Assembly (NCBI GenBank): GCA_023846275.1
Contig: CM043872.1
Coordinates: forward strand, 30,370,670 to 30,434,669
Direction of reading: 5' to 3'
Length of the DNA: 64,000 nucleotides
From: Vanilla planifolia
Taxonomy: Eukaryota > Streptophyta > Magnoliopsida > Asparagales > Orchidaceae
Under the pieces are notes generated by a model. That model was given only the letters and a program-made list of their open reading frames with translations. It did no database searches and was not told the origin of the DNA. Below are positions 43,801 to 55,800 of this stretch, piece after piece. Position 1 is the stretch's first letter. Each line of letters begins with the position of its first letter. The translations under genes were made by a program, and so were the position numbers.

Positions 43801-46800
43801 GTCAGATAGATTTAAAGAGAATTTCTCTTTATTGATGAAATAAATAGCTCTGTTGAAGATTTTCAGTAATGAATTTAGCAGACACCTGACCAAGTGTTTT
43901 TGGAAATCTCTTGGTTGAAGAGATCTAATGAGGGTTGCTTAGGTGAGTTGAGAGTCTTCTTAATCAACCTCTTTAGGAGCTCTGAAACGTTGGAGGTAGG
44001 CTCGACGTGGTTCCGATTGATGTTGCTTTAAATCAAAAATGATTCAAATACCTTTTTAGGATTGATACAACTGGCGAAAGAGGACAAGAATAACCTTTTG
44101 AGTTGGTCAAATGAGAAAATTGACTTGAGAGGTAATTTTTAGAACTATTCTAAAGTTGTATTTTTAAGATAAGTAAAGAAAATTTTGCATGAATGGCCTT
44201 AGTCATGACGTATAAAAAAATAATTATCTCAATCTTAAAAAAACATAGTCATAATAAAAATGGGAGTTATGCAGTTAAAGTTAGGAGATAAAGGAGTCAA
44301 GAGGATCTCTTCAGTAAACAGGGAAACATCCTCGATGACATTTGGATTATATTTTTGTTGCCAAAATAAGCGAGGCTCGTCATTAGTTGGACATGGGTGT
44401 TTCTAATCAAAAGTAGGAGATTGTGGCATTGCAAGATCAGGTCGATAATAAAGAGTTTTAGTTTGGTGTAAGCTGAAGGGTCTTAGGTCGTATGATACTG
44501 ATAGATTGGTAGGATATTGTGAAGAGGTACACACTTGAAGGTTTTTTAAAATGGGTGTAATGTAATGAGGTTTAGGTGTTGTGGGTAGGGTTTCAAGTGG
44601 CTCTTTATTGAAAGGAGAGATATTTGGTATATTTGACAAATTTTTTCTTAGTAAGATGACCAAACTTATTCTAATTTGTTCTCCTATAAGCATAGGAAGG
44701 GTAAAAAGAAATCTTATGAAGTATTCTATTTGTTGTTAAAATAAATAAAAAAATTACCAATAAGAGGCTAAAGAGGTTCTAAAGTTTGTGAATTTTGAGA
44801 TTATGTGGGGATCTCCACCGCCTCTTGGTTGCAAGTGTCGAGTGCTTCCTTTTTGAGAATAAACATGGTTTCCCCTTGGTTATCCACTTCAGTTTTATTG
44901 TATGTTCCCACAAACGGCGCCAGAAAATATTGATGCAAAAAATAGATTTAGAGAGTTTAAACAAAAACTTAGGATAACGACGAGAAAGGCCGTATGGATG
45001 AAATTCCCAAATTGATTTGAAAGAAGATTGGAGCACACCTTTAGGGCAAGTTGGCGTGATGCAGCGTAGTTCCGATTAAGAGGCTTTGATTTGCGAATAT
45101 GTAACACTATTGAGTGATGCCTAATTGATGTTGAATTCTACGTGATTGATGTTGAGATGGTGCGGTGAGATGGTGCGGTGAGATGCAACAGCGACTCAGC
45201 TTGGATCCACATCGACTTGGCTAGGATTGGTGGCAATTCGGCAGGGATCGACTGCGACTCGGCCAGGATTGGTTGCGACTCAGTCGGGATTGGCTGCGAC
45301 TCGGCCGAGATCGGTGGCGACTTCACCAAGATCAGTGGTGACTCGGTCGGATTAGCGTGGACGCTGCTTGGATTGGTGACGACTTGGCTTGGATCAGTGG
45401 AGAATCTGCCTTGATCGGCGATGAGTTGGCTAGATCAGTGGTGAGTCAACTAGATGTGCGGCAAATCAGTGGAAATCAATCTCGAATCACTTGGGATCGG
45501 TGTCGAATCGGCTCGGGGGTGGCGGCGAATTAACTAAGCAAACTCGAGTCGGCGTGGGCCAACATAGCTCGGCTTGGGCGGTCAGAAGCTGGCGTGGGCT
45601 AATGTTGGTCGGCCCAAGTGGGCGCAGGCCAATGCAGGCCAACATAGGTGGGCAAGTCAACGCTGGTCAGCACGAGTATAGACTGGTGTGCGCAAGCAAC
45701 TTTAGAAAGCTGCTTTCAAACACAGTTTTAAATCCCTAAAACACATCACCGATGCTCGAGAAGACGAAGGTCTTCTCTTGGGATTGCATATGGAGGAAAG
45801 CAAATCTCACTCGTCTTGCGATCAGTCTCTAGAGACGACTGCGAAGGTTTCAACCACGTCCAAGAGGCTTCCTGAATCTAATCCTTCTTCTACTCCTCCC
45901 TCTCTCTTTGCTTCCGCTTCCTACAGCCCCCTTGCAGTCAATGGGAAGGGGGATTTATAGCGGTACTCGGCGAATGATGCCAAGAACATGTCGAATTTTC
46001 TCTTCCGTTTTTTAATCTGGCATAATGGCTTTTCTTCGCACTATTTTTTTTTAGTTTTTTCTGAGGATTTTTTCTACATCTTAAAAGACTGATTGAGAAA
46101 TCCCAAATAATAGGTTAAGTTACATGCTAATGCTTGAAAAAAAAATATTTGACTTTTTATAAGGACTTAATTTTTATTTGGATGAAGTTAAATGCGATGT
46201 CCTTGGGATTGAGTCTATTTCATCCCTTTTGGATGTCTTTGTTGAGGTGAGCAAAGTAGGAGATGAGTAATGCTTTATCTAAGTATAGATCCTACCATGC
46301 ATGATAGCTCTCAAAATTTTACCTTTGTTGTCCATATAGGGATGGCAATTCTCAATATGAAATGGTTGGTGTTATCATTGCAATAAGCTTATCATACTTA
46401 AGATATTTATTGAAAACTCCATGAATGACCAATTAATTGGAAGTTCAAAGCAATGAAAGCGCACAAAAATACTCTAGATTGTGCTGAAAATGAATCCAAA
46501 GGGCAAAACCTGACGACCAAATTGGTCAATTTGGTTGACTAAAAGTTATTATTACAAAAACTATTAAATAGTGGACATAGGAGTATAAGACCACATGATA
46601 GAAACTAAGAATTGGAATACATACAAGCGGTAAGAACTCGAAAGTGTTGTAGATGAAAAATAACCTCCGTTGTTGGAAAGGGAAATTTCAAGATTAGTTG
46701 TAAGATTGAATTCTATTTTATATATTTAAAGTTAAATTATAATAGTTTATCTAGTTATGAATTATCTAAAGATGTGAATTGTATATTAACATTCTTCTCT

Positions 46801-49800
46801 TTGCATTATATATTTTAAGGCCAATCATTGGGAAGGACAAATGAGAAGTGAATATCCTTCCATGAATAACTTCTACCATATCTCGAAAGGCAAATATCCT
46901 TTCATGAATGAGTCTCCCAACTAAGTATCTTTTCCACTTTCATCTAGTTCGGATGTGACTCTTTGGCATAAGTGTCTTGGTAATCATAATATTTTTTACT
47001 TGAAATCATTGTATCAATATCTTTTTATCAATATATAAGATTATTCTTTTCTATGTGAATTATGCATTCTTATAAAATAGTCAATATCTCATTATCTAAC
47101 TCAAGCCCATAAACCATTTAACATTTTCACTTGATTTATTGTGACATTTGCACATTTAACATGTTTTTTGGAAGAAAATGCTCTTTTATTGTCCCACAAA
47201 TTTATCACAAAGTGGCTTCATGTCAAAGTAAGTGATCTATCTACAAGGCATCTTTTTTCATGCACTCAACTCCAGACATTGCTTCAGAGTTACAACGTTG
47301 GATTTAAATGAGAATTGCAAAGAAAACTAAAAGAATAAAGTGAAAGATTGAGTTTTTATATCAAGAATCTAGAATTGAATATTACACTCGTTTATCTCTC
47401 TTCTCCCCTTTCATAAAGGCTTAAGTATAATATTTTATTACGATAATCATTTTTTATAACAATAAAACCGATTTCTTTATTCCATGTGTTCTATGTATTA
47501 GACTCTAACTTGGTCGCTACAAAAATTGTGTGTGCACAATGGTGTGCATTTCTGCACACTTTCTTATTGCATGTCTACGGATTCCACACAGTGGAGGTGG
47601 GTGCCATGCTTGTGTGATCTGCGTGTGGCGATAGGTGTGGCTACCGCAGCATGTATTGTCCACTTTGGGTTTGTCCTTTCCATGCATTGCTAATTAAGGC
47701 ATCCTATGTGTGCGCTAGGTTGTCCTCCTTGTTGCCGCATGAGCACTGGGTCGTTGCATATGCATCACTTTACTATGAGACAATCTTTTGTCAAATAACT
47801 TCCTTTGAGTCTTCCTCAAAGATGAATTGTTTAATAAACCAATAATAAATCCCTTATTCATAGGCTCTTTTTTTTAAGATTTGAGTCTGTGAAATCTTCC
47901 TTTTCAAATATAATTGAATTATTCAATTGTTTTGGTGTTCATCACTTGTTGAGATCTTCAAGGCTATTAGAAGCTAGGTTGAGGAAATAGAGATCGCCCT
48001 TTCTCGAGGCTATACTATTTTGTAACATCAAGCCTTTTTTTCTTTCCAATTTGATGTCTTCATCCCTCACTTTTTGTGATAGTTCTGTTTTCGGGGATGT
48101 TATCTTCATTTAGAAACTTGTCAACATACATGACCAGATCCTCCATTGGTGGTGTGTGCTCATGGAATTCTTTATCAAGCATAGATGATTCAAACGGCTT
48201 CAAGTTGTTAACATTTCCAACAACGTAAGTTTTGATATATGTTGATGCTCGAATCAATAGACACTATTGTTGACCTTCTTATTATCTTAAAAAAGCTGTC
48301 ATATCAGTTTCAGCTTCTTTTCATTTCTTTTCAGTATTTTCTTCTTAATATGAAGCCAAATGTAGGCACTTTTGTGAAGTTCTTCTCGACTCTATGTTTA
48401 TCATGTTGGTCCTTAGACTTCATTTGAGATTCAAGTAATTATTTTTTAACGCTAACATGTATTTGTTATGTTCTTTTTAGAAATTTTTAAGTTCTTTGTT
48501 AGGCATCACTTTTAACTTCTACCACTATTTGGAATTTGAACTCCAAACCCAGTGAACTTAGTGATACGTACAATCTTTTAAAGGACTCCTTGACATAGAT
48601 CCATGCAGGTGGTTGTATGCAAGTTGTACAATAATGCAATACTTTCATCCCATGTCTTTGGGTACTAAATATTGTATCCTCTAATTAATAATTATTCTTT
48701 TTATCACTTCAATTTGTCCATTAGTCTGTAGATGGAAGATTGTGATTGCCAAAATTTGTTCAAGGCATGACTATCCCGATTTGATTTGATGGATGATGGT
48801 AATCCAAAATGAACTCAACACATTGTTGAAGACAATTGTTTCATTTATAACCTCTTGTTTGCATTTTTTAATATAACCATTTTAGAGAATCTATCTACTA
48901 CCATGACTAGATAGTTGTCTCTTTATCGAGTTTTTGATAGTCCTCCAATAAAATCCATCAAGATACTACTTTAGGGTCTCATTGGTATTGGTAATGGCAT
49001 ATACAGTCTCTGCTTGCGATTAGCTGACTTCGTGTTACTACATAATGTAGTCCCTCGAATGAATTTCTCAACTTCCAAATTCATGTGGGTCTAATAGACA
49101 TATCTTTGTAAATTTAGGATGATCTTCGAGAGTTCAAAATGTGCAAATACCCTAGATGTATGGGCCTCATGTATCCATTTTTTTCGAACGTTTCATTGGA
49201 TCACACACATTTGTTTTCTTCAATAGAGCAATCTATTTTGAATTACATACTCTGAGTGTTTCCCTTCTTTTACTTATTGATAAATACTTCCAAAATCTAG
49301 ATTTTCTAGATACTTGACAACATACTCCTTTAATTCTATAGGTTGTATTTGCACGATATTTATTAAGCATAATATTACAGAGAGAGGACAAGAAAAAATA
49401 TCTACATGTTTGTTTGGCTTGCTTTCTTGTCTTTAATTATTAGGTTAAATTGTTGTAGGTATAACATCTATTTTAGGTGTCATGCTTGTAGTAGTTTTGA
49501 TCGAATTTGTAGATACTAGAGTGGCTTATGGTCTAAGTGTATTATGCTTTCCTTTACAAGAATTTAAGGTCTTTCATGCTTTATGATTTGATATAAGGCT
49601 AGAAGCTTTTCATTATAGGTTAGATCTTTTGTGCACTTTGAAGTAATTCAAAATATTAAGCTATAAGCTTACCCTCCTGCATTAGAATTGCCCCAACAGT
49701 ATATTTAGATGCAATTGTCTAAATTTCAAATTATCATAGATTTGGTAGCGATATGATTGGTGCTCTAGAAATTACCCATTGTTGGAACATTTTTTGGTGC

Positions 49801-52800
49801 AAGTCTATCTACTCAAACTTTACGTATGGATAAGTGTCTATAATGTCGATGCAACCTTGGAGAATTTTTTTGATAAACTTTTTTAGGTACTAATAGGCTG
49901 TAATAATAGTATTAACAATAGTAAAATTTGAGATCTAAGTCATTTGTTAATAGTCTTAATCTTCTTCTTATCGATGCTTATTTCGTCATTACCAACTTGA
50001 AAGCCCAAAATATATGAGGGTATCTTTTGCATACTCGCACTTTTTCCTATTTAACTTTAATTAATAAATCTGTAAGATACCAAATACCTTAGATGTTCTA
50101 CATGTTCTTCAAAATGAGGATATCATCAAGACATATCACAACAAAATCCTCTAATTTGTAGTTAAAATTATTGTTCATTGATTGCATGAACATTGTCAAG
50201 GCCTTGCATAACCTAAATGGCATGATCAGCCAATCATACAATCTCTATTGAAGTCTTGAAAGTTATCTTCCATTTGTCCCTTTTGCAATTCAGACTTGAT
50301 GATATCTTGCCTTGAGACCTAGCTTTGTAAATACTCGCGTGCTTTAATTGGTCCAAGAAATCATCGATTCTTGGTAGAGGGTACCTATTCTTGATGGTGA
50401 TTTTGTTGAGTGTCGATAATTGACACGCATTCATCATCACCTTTCTTTGGTGCCATGATTAACGAAAAGCCGCATGGTGAGCTGCTAGGTTTAAGTAGTC
50501 CATTCTCAATTAATTTTGTGACTTGCCTCTTGATCCCTTCATTTTCTACCACAGAGTTGCAGTGTCAATTGAAACAAAAATTGAATCTTGTGCTCTATAG
50601 TATGCCTTGGGTGTAACCTTGTGGGTTCTTTGTATAAGGGAGGATAGGCTCTTATTACCTTCAAAAGTGATCTTGGAAGGGTACAATATTCTTTGGCATC
50701 ATCCTCTAGTTTGTCAAGTCTGTTGGCATATATTTATTAACCTCTTTACTTAACTTGCAACAATAATATCTATTGTTATCTTTCCTTTATTTTGTCATAT
50801 AATAAAAAGATTATTCCATTATTCGTGAACTGATGCTATTGGGCTCGAAGATAATGTATAGTACATTATTGATCCCACAAGCATAGGCATCTCAGTATAA
50901 TCTAGTAAATATCCAAAAACACTTCATGGTCAACTTTATCAATAGATTCTTAGGTTATTGCGAATTTCACATCGCATTGTTTTTCAACTCTCACTTTGGA
51001 GTCTTTTTGAATCCATCCTAAAGAACAGGGTCTTAGATAGGATGTAGTTTCTAAGTGTAACCTTTTTACAAGGCTTTCAAAAATCAAATTCTTTTGATTG
51101 CCAATATAAATGATAACACTAATAAGTTCCTTCACTTAAATATGGGTTGTAAAAAATTCCTCTTCTTGATGTAATCTTATTAACTTTACCAATGAATTCT
51201 TTTGATCTTACCATGAGAGATAGAATCTCATTTGCATGCAACAAGTATCTTATTTTTCTCATTTTTTTTTAATTTTTTGGGAATAAATTGAGGTGCAATA
51301 TCTAATATTTTTCTTGTATGTGCTCTTGTTTCTTATAGTGGTCATAATACTTGTAGATGGAACATTCATTGTTGTAGTTGTGATATTTTTTGTTGGAGTG
51401 TGCTCTTTTCTTGTTTGCCACTTATTTGAGTCGGTATAGGTTTTCCTAATATTCAAACTTCGTAGCTTTGTCCCTTTCTTTTAATTCTTCTTTTCTCTAA
51501 CAATTGCAAACGAGCTAGCTTACATCAAATATTTCATAAAGAATAAGGTTAGTTTTACAGCATTATGATAGTAAAAATTTGAAATACATTTAGATAGTAT
51601 TTACATCTCATAAATACGTATCCCTAAAATCACATTTTCTCATCTAAATTCAATAGTATATTCCTACACTTTTTGCTTTTGTCGATGTCATAAACTGTGC
51701 CACTTCCTTCACATTTTCTTCATGTATGTTATAGGGCAAAACTTTTATCTAATTAATTTCTCAAATTAGTTTTATGTTACTTCTACAAGTATACCAATTC
51801 TTGAGTAAGCATTTCACTGATTGGCACATGACTCGTCATCTTTAGTGGAGCATATGCTACATTATTAGTCAATGAATAGTTTTAAAAAATAAAATGACAT
51901 GTTCACATGCTAGGCATCGTGAATGCTACTATATACGCTGCAGTTTTCTATGCATTGGTGCGCCGCATCTGCAACGCTCAACTAAAACAACAATTTTTTG
52001 TCAAATAACTTCCCTTGTGCTTTCCTCAAAGATGGATTGCTTGATGAACCTATAATAGATCTCTTGATTAATAAGATTCATTTAGCTATCTTTATTGTGC
52101 ACTAGCTCCAAAATAGACCATAAAATATGACAAAATTGATTATGTAAAATGAAGCTAGAATATCAACAAGGGTCATAAGTTTGTGGGGTACATGATAATT
52201 TGTGACCTTTATTGACGATCAAACTAGGGTGTGTTAGGTATATTTAATGAAGGAAAATTAGAAGGTAGCTTCTTCTGAACTTCCATTTGATTTGTCTATT
52301 TTCCAAAATCTAATTCATTTAATATGTGTTGATAGTGTTATAAGTATTTCTCAAATGAAATTTGTATACCTTGTATCCTATGATATTTTCTATCAAAGTT
52401 TTCATACTAGTATAACCCCAAAAAAATGTTATTATTGAAATAAAGAATTATCATTATTTTGAAGTTTCTCATTCCATTATGTTTTCCGATCATGTTTTAT
52501 AGTTGCATTTTTTTTGTGTAGTCCTTATATCCTTGTAATAAATGACTATTCAACTATTATCTAGAATACTCAAGTTTCAAAAACTAGTCAATAACTTGTT
52601 GAACCAACCACCTATACTAAACTTCATTCTTACAAAGGTATTTGGCCACATTGCCTAATGTTCATAATCATGATCTTAAATGTCATAGGCTCCAAGAAAA
52701 AGCCTTAAAGTATGTATCTGTGTAGTATTTGCTTACTCAGGATGTAAATTTTATTCTCACGTTATTAGAAAATCCTTTGTGACATTAGATGTTTTATTCA

Positions 52801-55800
52801 TTTTGGATCAAACTTATTTCCTTAATTCATCTCTTCATCTAGAGAGATTAGGTAAAATTTAGCATTAAGATATGTTTATTTCTTTTTACTTAATTCATTC
52901 TCATTACCTAACCAAGTCTCATCACAACAATAATCCCAACGTTAGTTGAAAATTATTGTCTAAGCCAACCTATATCCACTAATTTAGCTATTTGTGACCT
53001 CTTATGTGAACCATAGTTAAGAAAAATCAAGGGGGTAGAGAAGAGATACAAGAAGCCTAATGCTCTCGATTCACAAAAATAAAGACAACCCTTCCATTAC
53101 TACCAATTTTTTGAACCTAAACAATGTTTTGGAAATGTTCTAGTTGTCACAATTGATTTAGATACTTCTATTGCTCTTTGAAAGTTTGAGATCTTACTCC
53201 AAATATCCACTCTCTAACTTCTCTGCATACTCAATCTTTTTCCAATTTGAAAGCTTGCATGCAAGAAGTAGATAAAGTATATCAAGGAATGTTCAAGAGA
53301 CCTTGTTGCATCCAAAATGGTTTGGTACAATTGAGGTAGAAATGAGAGAATTTATGAAGAATTAAACTTAGAATGTAGTTGATTTATTTGTAGATGACAA
53401 GACAGTTGCAAATGGATACCGTTATTAGATAAAAGATTGATAGTAGTGATGTGCTTAAAAAATGATTGATAGCCTAAGGTTTTACACAAGTTTATGAGAA
53501 TGATTATGAAGAAACATTTGCACTAATAATAAAATGGATTTTATTAAAATCGTATTATCTGTTCCTACTAACCTTGATTTGGAAATGATCAATTTGATGT
53601 TAAAAAAAATGATTTTTAAAATGGAGATCTTGAAGAGGAAATATCTATTAGAATGCAAACATGATTTTTAAAAAAAAAGGAAAAATAGAATGTGTTGATT
53701 GAAGTTATTATATAGGCTCAAGCACATACTGAAGTCTTGGTTTACTGCATTTAATACGACTCTGTGAAACTGATCATATCTTGTCCATAAACACCAATTT
53801 TGATGTCAAGAAAACTGTCTTGATTGTCTATTTAAGCAATATAATCATTACTAGTTATTATTGTTTTGAAGTTTTGAGCTTAAAACATGTAAAATCAAAA
53901 TTTGACGTCAAAGACCTTGGTATGTTGAAATACTTTTTTGGCATAGAGGTGACAAAAAACAAGCAAGGTATATACATCTTTCAAAGGAAATCCATCCTAA
54001 TCTTCTAAAAGAAATCGTTATGATTGGATGCAAACTATCGAACTTTTTGTTGGAGTGTGCTTTGAATGGAAAAAATAAGGGGATGACTTCCCAGTTGATA
54101 AAGGAAGATACCAAAAGTTAATAAAAAACAGGATGGGTTCTCTTCTTCACAATAAGTGTTGTGATTTAATTTATGCACTCATCTACACAAAATTGTCTCA
54201 AGGGAACTATGCATATTCTAAGATATGTGAAAGGAACTCCAATCAAAGGAGTACTATTCAGGAAAAATAATGATAGAGGAAGTATAGACTTTGTAGATGT
54301 AGAGTAGGTCGGCTCTTATGAAGACAACAATCCAACATCAGGTGTTTTGTACTTAAGCATAGGAGAATGTCTAGTGACCTATTGATTAAGTAGTCAATGG
54401 TTGTTAAAAGTAATGAAGTAGTGTTGAGGTTGAGTATAGGGAAATTTCTCAAGAAATTTGTGGGTTATTGTGGAAATAAATTACCAGCTAAAACTTTGTA
54501 CCAGGGCAAGTATTTGCTTACAAGTTGGCTTACGAGACTTAACCCAATGAATGCAATTCTTCAACTAAAAATTCATTTTGAAATGTGATCACATTGTTAA
54601 CTCATTACCAATGTTAGAGAGCTATAATAGTTGCATTGAAGATAAGTTTGGCAGTGATTGTTGGCTGATTTTACTCCTCTTCATTGGTCCATTTCATTAA
54701 GATAGGGGGCTTTAACTTCCCATCAATGCCATTAATTATACAATTGTCTAGTGGCCAGACATGCCTAACATAATAAACAATAAACTTGTTGATGACTGCT
54801 TAGACTTCCATATTCTCTGGTTCAAAGTTTTTGGTAGCCAACATTCTCGTGGAAATCAAAAAGGTTCAACAAGAGTGAGGTGAACTATCCCAATACTAAT
54901 TTTTACCAAGGATGCTTATCTATAAAGTTCTAATTGTACTAAGTGTCCTAGGTGCATCACCATTGATATGGTCTTACGCAATATACTTTGCTTGCAATAT
55001 GTTATTATGCGGCTATTCTTTTATAGTTGCCAATGTACGTTCAATTTCACAAGATAAAATGATTTGTAATAAATCCCTCGTGCTAATGACAATTGGGGGA
55101 TCTAGCATTGTGCTTTGTAGTATGGTCAAACAATGGTATACCTCAATTACAACTACTTTTCAAAGAGTTGTCACGCATGTAATTTAAGCTTAATATGATA
55201 AAGATATAGTATTTTAAGATGTTTGTCTCAAAGAAAGCTTTAATAACAATTGTCAATAAAATTCTACATCATTGGTCCTTTTTGATAAGCTAGAGGTTCA
55301 TTCTTATTGAAAAGTACTTTTTAAAAAGTTTTCACACCTGCAATCTGAGGTCAACATGGTGCGCTATAATTTAAGAGTTTTGCATTGAAGAAAACAATGA
55401 TAGTAGTTGTCAACAAAACTCTACATCATTGTTCATTTCCAATGTGCTAGGGGTTTCATCATGGTGCAAATTCCATTAACCTTGGAGTCACCCAATGTCA
55501 CATGTAAGACATTGTACATTTTAAAAATTGAAAGATAGTTTGGTTTTCTATATTCTTCTTTTCAAAATTTTTTTATCTCTTTTTGAATCCAAATGGGTTA
55601 TCATAAGAGGACCTTATAAGAGGCCACCCTTCATATTACTGAACTTGTCAAAACACAATTTATTGTAGAGTTCAAATAAGATCTTATGTTCTAACATTTT
55701 TCTTGTTGGGTAATATCTCTTAACAATAGAATTTTAGTATGTGACTATAGTTTGATTGAGTGGATGATGTCAATTCACCCCACCAAAAAGAGAAGTTTGT

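Larger units (their letters stand above)
41387..46081 (-). mobile_element. Internally deleted Ty3-gypsy Tat-type element with two LTRs, antisense
   Basis: The two LTRs (41387-42537 and 44931-46081) both begin TGATGCAAAAAAT and end near T[AC]TATCA or TACATC. Next to the right LTR, 44905-44922 on the minus strand reads TGGCGCCGTTTGTGGGAA, a primer-binding site of the type seen in Tat/Athila gypsy elements. Next to the left LTR, 42541-42552 on the minus strand gives TTGGGGGACT, a polypurine tract. Both place transcription on the minus strand. The internal 2.4 kb keeps only Gag-related sequence (43.3-44.7 kb, homologous to 30.95-32.05 kb) with stops. No protease, RT or integrase remains, so it is non-autonomous. 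AGACT precedes the left LTR (41382-41386) and lies 4 bp beyond the right end (46086-46090), a possible target duplication. Confidence 0.85.
47500..52090 (-). mobile_element. Ty3-gypsy element inserted into the copia element, antisense
   Basis: LTR-like ends (about 47.5-47.86 and 51.9-52.09 kb) share ATAACTTCC, CTTCCTCAAAGATG and CAAATAACTT in the same order. On the minus strand the internal part contains the protease-region segment [20 protein letters not shown] and LGWIQKDSK at 51135-50950. RT is at 50440-50234 ([21 protein letters not shown]). The integrase core is at about 49060-48880 ([18 protein letters not shown]). The pol C-terminus is at 48257-48060 ([18 protein letters not shown]). 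The order fits a chromovirus-type gypsy element; my impression is a Galadriel-like lineage. Many stops; gag is mostly gone. Confidence 0.8.

Noticed and set aside
45178..45414. 78-aa Cys/Asp/Ser heptad-repeat protein
   Set aside because: Same reason: the right LTR copy of the 21-bp array. The heptads mimic a repeat protein, but no start context or homologue supports it.
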